DNA of 54,710 nt from Victivallales bacterium (GCA_017554445.1 JAFZIJ010000190.1:1-54710); one strand, 5' to 3'; counted from the first letter of the stretch, positions 8,091-16,077 are shown. Translations and numbers: made by a program. The notes: a model not told the origin generated them from the letters alone.

Positions 8091-9149
8091 ATGAAAAACA
8101 ATCCTTTAGACCACGAATGCACCAGCTGGATGCTCCTTTCCGAACTGACGGGCGGCCCCATGATCCTCCATAAAAACCGTGATTCCAGCAAAATAGACAT
8201 CCGCCTCATCAAAAGCGAAGACAACGCAAAAATCAAATGGCTCGGCCTTGGCGACGATAATCCCTGCATGGGCTTCAACGAAAAAGGCGTCGCCTGCGTC
8301 ATGAACAGCGGCGAAACAACGCCCGAAATCGCACCAGCGACGGAAGGCCGTCTGACAACGCCTGAAATTCTTGTGCAAATCCTTGGAAACACGAAAAATG
8401 CCAAAGAAGCCCTGAAAATGCTCACCGTGTTTATCGAAAACGGACAATACACGCATAAAAACAGAGGATCCATTTTCTTTATCATGGACACGAAGGGCGG
8501 CTACATCGCTGAACTGACCGCCAAGCGCGTCATGCCTGTCGTAGTCACCGGCAACATGACCATTCGCGCCAATATCTGGCATAATCCAGGCATGGCGCAG
8601 TATTCCAGAAGTGGCATAAAATCAAGCATGAACAGCCTGTCCCGTGAATTTCAGGCCGCCAAAGGACTGAATGAAGCATTGGAGAAAAACGGCGTCATCA
8701 CATTGGAGGACATCTGGCGGACTTCCCGCATGCGCGGCACGATGGAATCCGTCATGACGGATCACGGCCTCTGCAACAAAACGACCAATTCCGCCGCCAC
8801 GATCGCCATTGACCGCGACTATCCTAACATGCTCAGTACGATGTACGTAGCCATTGGACCAGTCGGTCATACGATGTACATTCCCGCGCCGATCTGCCTG
8901 CGTGAAATCCCGCAGGACATCGCCGACCGTTCATGGTCCAAAGCCGCCTTCGCAAGACGCGAACAGCACGGTCTCTCGTTCGACAGCAACGTATGGCTCC
9001 CCCATGAAAAAGCGGTCATGGCCATCTACCGCCCCGCCCTCGAAAAAGCAAAGAAAGCCCTGCAAAACCGCCAACGTAAAGATGCGCAGGACATCCTCAA
9101 CACCGCCTTTGCAAAGTGCTGTGAAATCGCCCGCAAAGCAGTGCTGTGA
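8091..9149 (+). CDS. NTN-hydrolase-fold acyltransferase/amidase (C45/choloylglycine hydrolase-like)
   Basis: A 352-residue protein whose N-terminal region (E-C-T-S-W-M-L-L, then GGPMILHKNRD) resembles the nucleophile Cys and following Arg/Asp of the penicillin V acylase / acyl-CoA:6-APA acyltransferase group. Cys10 would be the nucleophile after removal of a short propeptide. GFNEKGVACVMNSG and RGSIFFIMDTKGGYIAEL fit the alpha-beta-beta-alpha core. There is no signal peptide, so the protein is probably cytoplasmic. It could act on an amide released by the preceding glycosidase-like protein's substrate, but that is inference from adjacency. The substrate is unknown. Confidence 0.65.
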   Translation: MKNNPLDHECTSWMLLSELTGGPMILHKNRDSSKIDIRLIKSEDNAKIKWLGLGDDNPCMGFNEKGVACVMNSGETTPEIAPATEGRLTTPEILVQILGNTKNAKEALKMLTVFIENGQYTHKNRGSIFFIMDTKGGYIAELTAKRVMPVVVTGNMTIRANIWHNPGMAQYSRSGIKSSMNSLSREFQAAKGLNEALEKNGVITLEDIWRTSRMRGTMESVMTDHGLCNKTTNSAATIAIDRDYPNMLSTMYVAIGPVGHTMYIPAPICLREIPQDIADRSWSKAAFARREQHGLSFDSNVWLPHEKAVMAIYRPALEKAKKALQNRQRKDAQDILNTAFAKCCEIARKAVL

Positions 9150-9268
9150 CACTTTTTCTGAAATTGTCATATTCAATCAAATCACCAATATCCTTTCATT
9201 TGAAACGTTATTTAAAATATAAGATCCAATTTCAAAACTTGGGATATAGAGGTCGTCTTGGTCTTGGC

Positions 9269-9298
9269 AACGGCGGGAAACGCCGTTGGTACCTCCGC
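9269..9298 (+). repeat. Dispersed hairpin element, short-stem copy
   Basis: AACGGCG-GGAAA-CGCCGTT followed by GGTACCTCC. It has the same layout as 25124-25150 (GACGGCG-GGA-CGCCGTC, then GCTACCACCT). It sits in the 314-bp gap 9150-9463, which otherwise holds AT-rich sequence and the promoter of the peptide cassette. Confidence 0.6.
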
Positions 9299-9370
9299 TT
9301 TTGAAATTACCCATAAGATTTATTTAGACTCTTCACGAGACACAATTTTTTCATCAAACTCCATAAGATT

Positions 9371-9399
9371 TTGCATATCAGTCCGTCTAATGATATAAA
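9371..9399 (+). promoter_or_regulatory. Promoter of the peptide/radical SAM cassette
   Basis: TTGCAT at 9371-9376, an ideal 17-bp spacer, and TATAAA at 9394-9399, about 65 bp before the first peptide start. No other promoter-like sequence is obvious before the radical SAM gene, so the three genes probably form one transcript. Confidence 0.55.
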
Positions 9400-9463
9400 A
9401 AAACAAACAACGTGTTTCGTGACAAACTTATCATAGACTTCAGCAAGCAACAAGGAAAACTCC

Positions 9464-10006
9464 ATGAAACTCACGCCAAAAGGGAAAAAAAGACAGGCCA
9501 CAATCGCCCAGGCCTTGAAAAAAGGACTGCCGTTGGCGGGATTGCTGTCATCGTTGGTAATGACTACGGGTTGCGACTTGTTCAGGGCGGTATTACCACG
9601 TCAAACAGTGGGTGACGTACCGATGCAGAAGCCATCCCAAGTCAACACCCCGGAGCAACCGGAAGAACCAAACACCCAACCAACTCAAAATCAATTACCA
9701 GACAATCCTGCCGAAGAAAAAAGCAAAGCTTCATGCGACTCGTTCAAGGCGGTATTACCCCGTCAAATAATGGGAGATGTACCGATTCAATTACCAGACA
9801 CTCCTGCCGAAGAAAAAAGCAAAATTTCAGAACCCCAGTCTTTGGGGTCACAAATCACCACTGGTGACTCCAAACTTCCAATCATAACAATTTTCAATGA
9901 TGAACAAAAAGACAAAATACTTGAAATAATTAATCCTGATACAATCACAGATCCAAGCAAGCTACAACCAAGAGCAAGCGATCCAATGAAGCAAATCAAC
10001 GAATGA
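9464..10006 (+). CDS. Putative radical-SAM-associated lipoprotein/peptide precursor A
   Basis: A 180-residue protein of unknown family. The basic start and hydrophobic stretch KKGLPLAGLLSSLVM (19-33) end in T-T-G-C (Cys37), resembling a relaxed lipoprotein signal with Cys37 as the lipidation site. Immediately after come C-D-L-F-R-A-V-L-P-R-Q-T-V-G-D-V-P (37-53). This is repeated 54 residues later as C-D-S-F-K-A-V-L-P-R-Q-I-M-G-D-V-P (91-107). The remainder is rich in Pro, Gln and Glu and looks unstructured. Leader and motif are shared, position for position, with the next gene. AAGGA lies 7 nt before the ATG. I infer a substrate of the radical SAM enzyme encoded two genes downstream; this is not demonstrated. 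Confidence 0.65.
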   Translation: MKLTPKGKKRQATIAQALKKGLPLAGLLSSLVMTTGCDLFRAVLPRQTVGDVPMQKPSQVNTPEQPEEPNTQPTQNQLPDNPAEEKSKASCDSFKAVLPRQIMGDVPIQLPDTPAEEKSKISEPQSLGSQITTGDSKLPIITIFNDEQKDKILEIINPDTITDPSKLQPRASDPMKQINE

Positions 10007-10025
10007 TTCCGAACAGGAGAAACAT

Positions 10026-10418
10026 ATGGGACTCAGTCGAAAAAACAGAAAAATACAAGCCGCCATCGCCGACTCCTTGAAGAAAGGACTGCCGCTGGCA
10101 GGATTGCTGTCGTCGTTGATGTTCACCACGGGTTGCGACTTCGTCAAAGGTATCATGAATCGCCATACAGTGGGAAGAATCGCCCCACCGAAGCCGCCAG
10201 CAATCACCACCACGGAGCAGGGAGAAGAGCCGACTGTCCAGCCGTCACAAAATCAACAGCCGGACTCTCCCAACGGACAGAACAACGACGCGGATCCGCG
10301 TCCAACCATGGGAAAACCTGCGCCTCCCTGCGAAGAAAAGGACCAGGAGAAGGAAAAACAGCCGCGTCCGCTCATGGGAGTGCCATTACCACCGCCCGCT
10401 GACAAGGCAAATCAATAA
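10026..10418 (+). CDS. Putative radical-SAM-associated lipoprotein/peptide precursor B
   Basis: A 130-residue paralogue of the preceding protein. Residues 11-38 (QAAIADSLKKGLPLAG, then LLSSLMFTTGCD) match it almost exactly, and Arg46 and Gly50 are in the same positions. The R-x-x-[VM]-G motif occurs three times: NRHTVG (45-50), PRPTMG (91-96) and PRPLMG (113-118). The last two are followed by proline runs (KPAPP, VPLPPP). The tail is Pro/Glu/Lys-rich and apparently disordered. A strong AGGAG precedes the ATG. The TAA at 10416-10418 is only a few bases from the radical SAM reading frame, so translation is probably coupled. The proposed role is a modified lipoprotein or RiPP-like peptide. Confidence 0.65.
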   Translation: MGLSRKNRKIQAAIADSLKKGLPLAGLLSSLMFTTGCDFVKGIMNRHTVGRIAPPKPPAITTTEQGEEPTVQPSQNQQPDSPNGQNNDADPRPTMGKPAPPCEEKDQEKEKQPRPLMGVPLPPPADKANQ

Positions 10419-10442
10419 CCGTTGCGCCGCTTCCATTTATCC

Positions 10443-11270
10443 ATGCTTCAACTTCCTCCGCATCTCATTCTCGAAGTCACCACCCGCTGTAATTTTCACT
10501 GTCCGTTCTGCTATTGCGTGTGGCATGAGTTTCCAGAACTCGCTAAGCCAGAACTGGATACGACGGCATGGGAGGATATTCTGCGGGAATGCGCCGCCCG
10601 TGGCATCCAAGACTTTTTGTTCACAGGCGGCGAAGCGACGTTGCGAGAGGACATCTGGCATTTGATGGATTTCGCACGTAAATTGATGCCTTCCGCCCGT
10701 CTGGCCCTCTTCACCAACGGGAGCCGCATGACGGAAGACAAACTGCTTTGGTGCAAGGAAAAGAAAATTGAACTTTCGACAAGTCTCCAAGGATTAAAGA
10801 CTTACGGCATCCAGACCGGCACTCGGCGGACGTATGCGAAAACACTTTCCTTCATCGCCAGAGCCGCCGAACTGGAATGGCCGGCCGATGTCAGCATCAC
10901 GGTCAGTAAAACCAATCGTCATGAAATCGCCGACATGGTGGCCGCCGCCCTTCTCTCCCGTGCGAAAAGCATCCAGATCGGCCCCGTCATGCTCGAAGGC
11001 AAGGCACGCAACCATCCGGAACTGGCGTTCTCCCATGACGAATGGGAAGCGGTCAAAGCGGAAATCAACGCCTTGCCGGATGGCGGCATCCCCCGTTGGT
11101 TCGTCGATGAAATGCTCTGCGAATGCCGCTTGCAGCCTAAGGAATTGGTCAAAACGTTTGGCGGCAACGAATCGCGTCCATGCACGGCGGGCAAGACCTT
11201 CGGCGTCATCGGCCCGTCGGGCTATTTCCGCAAATGCCTTCATACAATTGAAAATATTGAATGGAGATAG
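10443..11270 (+). CDS. Radical SAM enzyme with twitch-like C-terminal cluster domain
   Basis: A 275-residue radical SAM protein. The canonical C-x3-C-x2-C is Cys16, Cys20 and Cys23 (TTRCNFHCPFCYC). The FTGGEATLRED motif gives the SAM-binding GGE. A short C-terminal extension carries Cys226, Cys228, Cys247 and Cys265 in an arrangement (C-T-A-G ... G-x-x-x-x-x-C) like half of a SPASM domain (twitch), suggesting one auxiliary Fe-S cluster. Such domains are common in peptide-modifying enzymes. Directly upstream are two related small lipoprotein-like peptides, the likely substrates. A TTG at 10422, four bases after the upstream stop, would add seven residues and is a real alternative start. No exporter or protease gene is adjacent. 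Confidence 0.88.
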   Translation: MLQLPPHLILEVTTRCNFHCPFCYCVWHEFPELAKPELDTTAWEDILRECAARGIQDFLFTGGEATLREDIWHLMDFARKLMPSARLALFTNGSRMTEDKLLWCKEKKIELSTSLQGLKTYGIQTGTRRTYAKTLSFIARAAELEWPADVSITVSKTNRHEIADMVAAALLSRAKSIQIGPVMLEGKARNHPELAFSHDEWEAVKAEINALPDGGIPRWFVDEMLCECRLQPKELVKTFGGNESRPCTAGKTFGVIGPSGYFRKCLHTIENIEWR

Positions 11271-11571
11271 GAATAACGCATTATTCTGCATTATTATTTC
11301 CTACCCATTAATTTCAAATCATTTATATTTTTCCATACCACATTTTCAACATCATTTACTGCTAATTTTGTCGCATTTTCAACAACATTTTTATTCATTT
11401 TCAATAAAAATTTCTCCTAATTACCTTCTATATTTTATGATGGACGTATCTTCTTTCATATCTCCAACAAGTGTTGGACAATTCAGTTTCATTGATTATA
11501 TTTTGATTATTCGTTAGTTCCAATATGCCCAACCATGTATAAAGATAAATATCTGCAGAGGAAATACCTCC
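11271..11571. other. AT-rich intergenic stretch with imperfect 12-bp repeats
   Basis: No gene is seen in this 301-bp gap. CATTTTCAACAT-like words occur at about 11341, 11374 and 11396 in a strongly AT-rich stretch that could separate the radical SAM transcript from the next gene. No convincing terminator hairpin is visible. Confidence 0.4.
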
Positions 11572-13419
11572 ATGGAAAAGAATGAAGATACCCCAAAGAA
11601 GGAAACAAAATTTCAGCGTTTCAACCAAATCATTGCCCTGAAAGGCGCCCCGTATGAAGCATTGCTTCTGGCGATCGCCCTGTCACTGCCGGCCAATGTT
11701 CTCCTCCCCCGGGCACTCGAATCCGGCCTGCGCAGTGAATGGACGTTATGCGCCATCATAGTCATCATCTACTTACTTCTACTCAATGCAACTGGACTAC
11801 TTGCCTCCAACATCATCCATGAAATGGACAAACTGCTTACGCCTTGGAAATGGCTCAACAGCATTTTGGCAGTCATTGTAATTCTTCTGTTTTCTCCTAT
11901 CGGCTTTATCATGGTTGCCTGGCTTGGGCTGAAAAAACACCGTCCATGGGCTGTTGTCGCATCCGTTATTGGCTTGATTCTGTTTATATACGCGCAGTGC
12001 GTCTGCATGGGATACTTCTCCCTACAACCGCTTCCGCTGTTTCTGAGCATGTGCATCAGCCCTCTCTTTGTGATGGCGGGCGTCGTCTCCGCAGGCGGAC
12101 TGAAGCTTCGGCAGAACATTGTCAAAATCTCCTTCGCCATCGCCGCCATCACGGGCATCCTCCGCATGACGACGGAATTTCCCCTTGTATGGCAACTGAC
12201 AGCGTCCCCCGCCCAGATGGAGGCCCAACTTGCGGATTACCGCCAGAAACACGGCATCAACGTCCAGTCATGCGACGAATCACTTGTCAATGAATATCCC
12301 CTGCAACGTGTCATTGCGATCACCCAAGCCCGCAAGGAAGGCCCCGCCGGTGACCCGATGCTCTCCTATCGGCAAGCCGGTGTCCAAGAACAATTTGCCA
12401 AGTTATACAATAACCCCGAAGAGTTGCGCGACGCCATCTTCGCCCTGTCCGCCATGCCGCCACGTTCGGTCGCACGTGCGGCGGAACTCAACGAATTGCC
12501 AACAATCAATGTACCAAAGGCTCTTTTCGAGGCCGGCCATTTTCTGACGTATGAAATGATGGCCAAGGCCCAGCAATCCGATCTCGTCAAGCAGGACAAC
12601 GCCGCCGTTGTCAGTTTGCGGGACTGGTGTCTGCAGCAAGAGTCAAGTCCTTTCGCCAAACTCAATGGTCACTCGCTGGAAACCGAACGTCTCAATGCAT
12701 TGGCCCGCACGCTGGCACAGCACCGATATACGGAAAAAGAATGGCTGGAACTGCTTGGGAACGAACCAGATTGGCGCTACTTCGCCGCTTGCGCTTATAA
12801 GATGGAAGCAGATGGCAAACCAGCCATGCCTGGTCTTTACAACGATGCTTTTGCAGCTTTTGAAACTGGTGCACGGCGATTTTTCATCCGATGGATCGGA
12901 AACAGCTTCTACTGCGGAATAACTCTCTGGATGAGCGGTATTTCCTCTATCGCAAAACGGTTGTCCATCTATCCAACGGCTTGTGAGCAACGATGCCTTG
13001 CACAGTTCATATCCCTATCGCTGAATGAAAATTCGACCATGGACGAAGCCAGAAAACTCGACGCCAGCCACGATATTTACCAGTCGCCTTTGTTCTCGAA
13101 GCCTGGAAAGCTTTACTATTCCATGCATTATTCCATTCAGGACGCACGGAAGATGGCGATTCTCGCCTGGAAAATCATGGAATACAGCCATGAGCATCAA
13201 GGTGTTCTGCCGGAAAATCTTGCAGAAATCGGCGAGTCGCCTGTCTCTGCTTTGAACAACCTGCCGTTTGTCTATGAGCATGGCGATATCAAAGTAATTA
13301 CAGACGGCGGAGCCAGCACCACCATCCGTGGATTCAGGCTTTTCATTCCCCATGAAGACTACGCTTCCAAACCGAATTGGAGAAAGGCAAGCTCCCTCAT
13401 GGAGGTTTCAATGGAATAA
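11572..13419 (+). CDS. Hypothetical membrane protein with large soluble C-terminal region
   Basis: A 615-residue protein I do not recognise. After a charged N-terminus there are about six hydrophobic segments between residues 28 and 210 (for example ALLLAIALSLPANVLL, LCAIIVIIYLLLL, WLNSILAVIVILLFSPIGF, VVASVIGLILFIYAQ). A roughly 400-residue mostly helical soluble part follows, with few strong motifs, ending in NLAEIGESPVSALNNLPFVYEHG. That ending resembles C-terminal regions of secreted or pseudopilin-like proteins in related bacteria. The start is the ATG after AGGA at about 11559. It follows the radical SAM cassette on the same strand but is 301 bp away, so a functional link is only possible, not shown. 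Confidence 0.6.
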   Translation: MEKNEDTPKKETKFQRFNQIIALKGAPYEALLLAIALSLPANVLLPRALESGLRSEWTLCAIIVIIYLLLLNATGLLASNIIHEMDKLLTPWKWLNSILAVIVILLFSPIGFIMVAWLGLKKHRPWAVVASVIGLILFIYAQCVCMGYFSLQPLPLFLSMCISPLFVMAGVVSAGGLKLRQNIVKISFAIAAITGILRMTTEFPLVWQLTASPAQMEAQLADYRQKHGINVQSCDESLVNEYPLQRVIAITQARKEGPAGDPMLSYRQAGVQEQFAKLYNNPEELRDAIFALSAMPPRSVARAAELNELPTINVPKALFEAGHFLTYEMMAKAQQSDLVKQDNAAVVSLRDWCLQQESSPFAKLNGHSLETERLNALARTLAQHRYTEKEWLELLGNEPDWRYFAACAYKMEADGKPAMPGLYNDAFAAFETGARRFFIRWIGNSFYCGITLWMSGISSIAKRLSIYPTACEQRCLAQFISLSLNENSTMDEARKLDASHDIYQSPLFSKPGKLYYSMHYSIQDARKMAILAWKIMEYSHEHQGVLPENLAEIGESPVSALNNLPFVYEHGDIKVITDGGASTTIRGFRLFIPHEDYASKPNWRKASSLMEVSME

Positions 13420-13431
13420 CGCAAAACAACT

Positions 13432-13476
13432 CCAGCCTATCCAGACCATCCAGAATATCAAGAACTTCCAGTAAAT
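13432..13476 (+). repeat. Intergenic 9-bp tandem repeat
   Basis: Five 9-mers in register (CCAGCCTAT, CCAGACCAT, CCAGAATAT, CAAGAACTT, CCAGTAAAT) begin 12 bp after a stop codon. They belong to the same CCAGAACAT family found at 19197, 21209 and 22220. Confidence 0.65.
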
Positions 13477-13483
13477 AATAGTT

Positions 13484-13529
13484 GAAAAAAAAAGACCGGG
13501 AGCCTGAAGCCGAAGCAACAAACTCCCGG
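13484..13529 (-). terminator. Intrinsic terminator (minus strand)
   Basis: On the minus strand CCGGGAG pairs with CTCCCGG around a 20-nt loop containing a GC-TTCG-GC mini-hairpin, followed directly by TCTTTTTTTTT. It lies about 200 bp beyond the end of the coiled-coil protein gene, leaving a long untranslated stretch or an unannotated small RNA between them. Confidence 0.65.
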
Positions 13530-13569
13530 AAGAAAACGCGGTCGCCAAAAGAATTTTGATTATTGATGA

Positions 13570-13717
13570 TTGAACGGTAAATCGATATGTGCTATAACTT
13601 AAATTTTAAAAGGTTCTTTCTCTTTCCCGCTAATCGCTAATCAGAAATTTCCAGAGCACCGAAGTGCTCTTGCTTCCTTTAGAAAAGGAATGTCGAGGCG
13701 ACGTTGTTTTCTTTTTG
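13570..13717 (+). other. Promoter-like sequence followed by three hairpins (possible small RNA)
   Basis: TTGAAC (13570-13575), a 17-bp spacer and TATAAC (13593-13598) point rightwards, but no plus-strand gene follows. Downstream are AGAGCAC-CGAA-GTGCTCT (13653-13670), TTCCTTT-AGA-AAAGGAA and GTCG-AGG-CGAC, then a T-rich tract to about 13717. Read on the other strand the first hairpin has a UUCG loop and could belong to the 3' end of the coiled-coil gene. This is the main content of the 13420-13730 gap besides the 9-mer repeat and the terminator. Confidence 0.3.
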
Positions 13718-13730
13718 AGGCGCCGGTCGG

Positions 13731-14198
13731 TCAATGACTGAGAGGCGACTCAAAATCAATTTTCGTTGCTACATTGAAGGCGTCCATTTCGTCCTGCAGG
13801 CGGTTGCATTCCTTCTGGAGCTGTTCACGCATTTCCAGAATCTGTGACGCATTGAAGACAACTGTCCGTTTGAATTCCTTATAGGTTGATTCTGTCAATC
13901 TTTGGAAAACCGACGTTTCGTCCGTATTGATGCTTTCCAGCTTTGCAAGGGCGCTTTTATACTCGTCCATGCGGTAGATACGCTCCAGATTTCCCGCGTT
14001 GGCGACGCCGATCTTCGCTTTGAGTTCGACAAGCTTCTCCGTATAAAGTTTGATTTTATTATACGTCTCCGCCACGTCCACAACACGCCGAATATCTTCG
14101 CGTTTTGAGTTTTCCGTTTGCAGAAGCGCCCATGCCCGCGCGATTTCGCCAGCCAGACGGTTCTTTTCCTTAAGTGCCTGTGCTAATGTGATTTTCAT
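13731..14198 (-). CDS. Small coiled-coil protein (septicolysin/DIP1984-like)
   Basis: A 155-residue all-helical protein. It starts KITLAQALKEKNRLAGEIARAW and continues with heptad-rich helices (about 1-90 and 110-145) typical of coiled coils. The arrangement of LAQALKEKNRL followed by a mid-protein K-L-x-x-L-K-x-K-I resembles the DIP1984/septicolysin-like family, but the match is from memory and weak. No signal peptide or catalytic motif is visible. The start is supported by GGAG about 8 nt before the ATG. It probably stands alone between the nitroreductase gene upstream and a terminator at 13484. Confidence 0.6.
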   Translation of the reverse strand: MKITLAQALKEKNRLAGEIARAWALLQTENSKREDIRRVVDVAETYNKIKLYTEKLVELKAKIGVANAGNLERIYRMDEYKSALAKLESINTDETSVFQRLTESTYKEFKRTVVFNASQILEMREQLQKECNRLQDEMDAFNVATKIDFESPLSH

Positions 14199-14251
14199 GT
14201 TACTTTTCTCCCTTCTTCAATCAAATAACTTTTTTCTTAAAAAAACAAAAA

Positions 14252-14869
14252 TTAATGCCAAATCACCGTCTTGTCCAGCGGCTTTTTCGTCGTGTGCATG
14301 CGGGAGGGTTTGGCGTTCTCCGCAGGGAAGCCGATAGGCATGATCAGCACGGTCTTTTCATTGGCAGGCAGTTCGAAAAGCTTCTCCAACTGCGAATTAC
14401 GGAACATGTTGACCCATGTCGTGCCCAGACCGAGCTCAGCGGCCTGCAACATGATGTGCGTCGCCACGATGCTCACATCCTCTACGCCGGAATGCACGCC
14501 GGGCTCCTGGCTGTGCTTCCACTCTTCATCTGAATTGTACGAGAAGACCAGCACGACAGGTGCGCCGTAACGGCAGGGCGATACCGTGTCCAGTTTCGCC
14601 AAATCCTCCGCTTTCGTCAGCACATGGATGCGATGAGGCTGGAGGTTTTTCGCAGTAGGAGCCACGTTTCCTGCTTCCAACACTTTGATTAGCAAGTCCT
14701 TCGGAACAGGCTTATCAGCAAACTGACGCACGGAGAAGCGCTTTTTCGCCAGATTCATGAATGGCGAATCGCCTTCCGCTGCCATCGCATTCCCGCCCAA
14801 AAACATGGCCACGCAAACAACGGCAATGCAAAATCCCGCTACCTTTTTAAATTTTCTTTCCTTCATCAT
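14252..14869 (-). CDS. Exported nitroreductase family protein
   Basis: A 205-residue FMN-dependent nitroreductase-fold protein. The core KKRFSVRQFADKPVPKDLL and EAGNVAPTAKNLQPH carries the FMN phosphate-binding Arg and the conserved P-[ST]-x-x-N-x-Q-P segment. LGLGTTWVNMF and LIMPIGFP are the later family blocks. It has an N-terminal signal peptide (residues 1-30, KKVAGFCIAVVCVAMFLGG then AMA), which is unusual because most nitroreductases are cytoplasmic, and an FMN enzyme of this type would have to acquire FMN outside or use another export route. The start has AGGTG four bases upstream. The substrate is unknown. Confidence 0.85.
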   Translation of the reverse strand: MMKERKFKKVAGFCIAVVCVAMFLGGNAMAAEGDSPFMNLAKKRFSVRQFADKPVPKDLLIKVLEAGNVAPTAKNLQPHRIHVLTKAEDLAKLDTVSPCRYGAPVVLVFSYNSDEEWKHSQEPGVHSGVEDVSIVATHIMLQAAELGLGTTWVNMFRNSQLEKLFELPANEKTVLIMPIGFPAENAKPSRMHTTKKPLDKTVIWH

Positions 14870-14962
14870 GCTTCACCTTATTTGAATTATGACCAATTTA
14901 ATAACGAAACTAAGCTTCAATTTATTGGACATTTACCAAATTGCAATTGTTCCAAACGACAT

Positions 14963-14990
14963 TTGCATTGTCACCACCATTTGTTATATT
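14963..14990 (+). promoter_or_regulatory. Promoter of the 15046-22147 cluster
   Basis: TTGCAT (14963-14968), 16 bp, TATATT (14985-14990), about 55 bp before the first start codon of the cluster. Confidence 0.45.
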
Positions 14991-15045
14991 GTACTTAAAA
15001 ATATATCAATCGAAAGTTCAATTACATTTTGCAAAGGATCAAACC

Positions 15046-16077
15046 ATGCCCATCACGCAAACAGCTGTCAGCTACTACGGCCTCGGATATGTCGAACACG
15101 CCGCCGTGGATTTTCAGGAAATGATCGCCCACGGTTGCAACACCGTCTATCTCGCCGTCACGGAATTCGATTTCGACTTCTGGCGGCCGAACATTCCGAA
15201 AATCGTTGAAAAAGGCCATGAGCTTGGGCTGAAAGTCGTTCTCGATCCATGGGGCATCGGCAAATATTTCGGCGGTGAGCAAGTTTCCAAGTTCCTCCAA
15301 AACAACACGGAAAACCGCCAGGTCTCCGCACTGACAGGCGAAAAACTCCCTTACGCCTGCTTCAACACGAACAGTTTCCGCAACTATTTCATGAACTTCT
15401 GCGTCACGCTCGCCAAGGAAGCGGGAGCCGACGGATTCTTCTGGGATGAACCGCACTACGCATTCCCGAAAGGCATCGCCTCCATCACGGGCGGTGTTGC
15501 CGATGACTGGACATGCCGTTGCCCCGTTTGCCAGAAGAAGTTCATGGACTACTACGGCTACGAAATGCCTAAATATATGAACGACGATGTCAAGCAGTTC
15601 CGCTGGCGGGAGGCCATGGAAATCCTCTCCAACACATCAAAAGCCATCAAGGAAATCAACGCCAAGCAGGAAATCACCTGCTGTGTCCATGCCACGCAGA
15701 ATACCTACTACGTGACGGAATACCGCGGCTACGATAATTGGGATACGGTCGCCGCCTGCCCGTATTTCGACGTCTTTTCCACAACCATTCTCAACTGGGC
15801 ATTGCCCGAAGCCTTCTTCCGCGACATCACGGAGCGGACCGTCGCCGCCGCCCGCAAGTACGGCAAGAAATCAGAACGCTGGCTCATGGGCTACTACAAG
15901 CAGCCCGCCGATTTCGCGCAAATCGACAAAACCGTCGATCTGTATGAATCACTTGGCGTCGATCGTCTCTCTTCATGGACCTACCGCGGCGGCTATGGCA
16001 CGGTTCTTGCCGCTCCGGACGCGCTCAAACTGTGGGATCGCATCGGCGAAAACTACAAACGCGTACTCAAAAAATAA
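15046..16077 (+). CDS. TIM-barrel protein, putative glycosidase
   Basis: A 343-residue protein without signal peptide, predicted (beta/alpha)8 fold. Blocks include MIAHGCNTVYLAVTEFD, GLKVVLDPWGIGKYFGG, AGADGFFWDEPHYAF (with Asp/Glu at the expected barrel strand end) and ERWLMGYYKQPADFAQID. A C-x-C-P-x-C-x-K-K-F motif (CRCPVCQKKF) resembles a zinc knuckle also seen in putative glycosidases of this group. I cannot assign a GH family. The start is the ATG after AAAGGA. It heads a six-gene cluster whose next member is a GH89-like enzyme 30 bp downstream. Confidence 0.6.
   Translation: MPITQTAVSYYGLGYVEHAAVDFQEMIAHGCNTVYLAVTEFDFDFWRPNIPKIVEKGHELGLKVVLDPWGIGKYFGGEQVSKFLQNNTENRQVSALTGEKLPYACFNTNSFRNYFMNFCVTLAKEAGADGFFWDEPHYAFPKGIASITGGVADDWTCRCPVCQKKFMDYYGYEMPKYMNDDVKQFRWREAMEILSNTSKAIKEINAKQEITCCVHATQNTYYVTEYRGYDNWDTVAACPYFDVFSTTILNWALPEAFFRDITERTVAAARKYGKKSERWLMGYYKQPADFAQIDKTVDLYESLGVDRLSSWTYRGGYGTVLAAPDALKLWDRIGENYKRVLKK

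Noticed and set aside
9464..10418. The two small proteins as a bacteriocin with immunity gene
   Set aside because: Both are homologous to each other, have lipoprotein-like signals and share one repeated motif; no immunity or exporter gene is seen.
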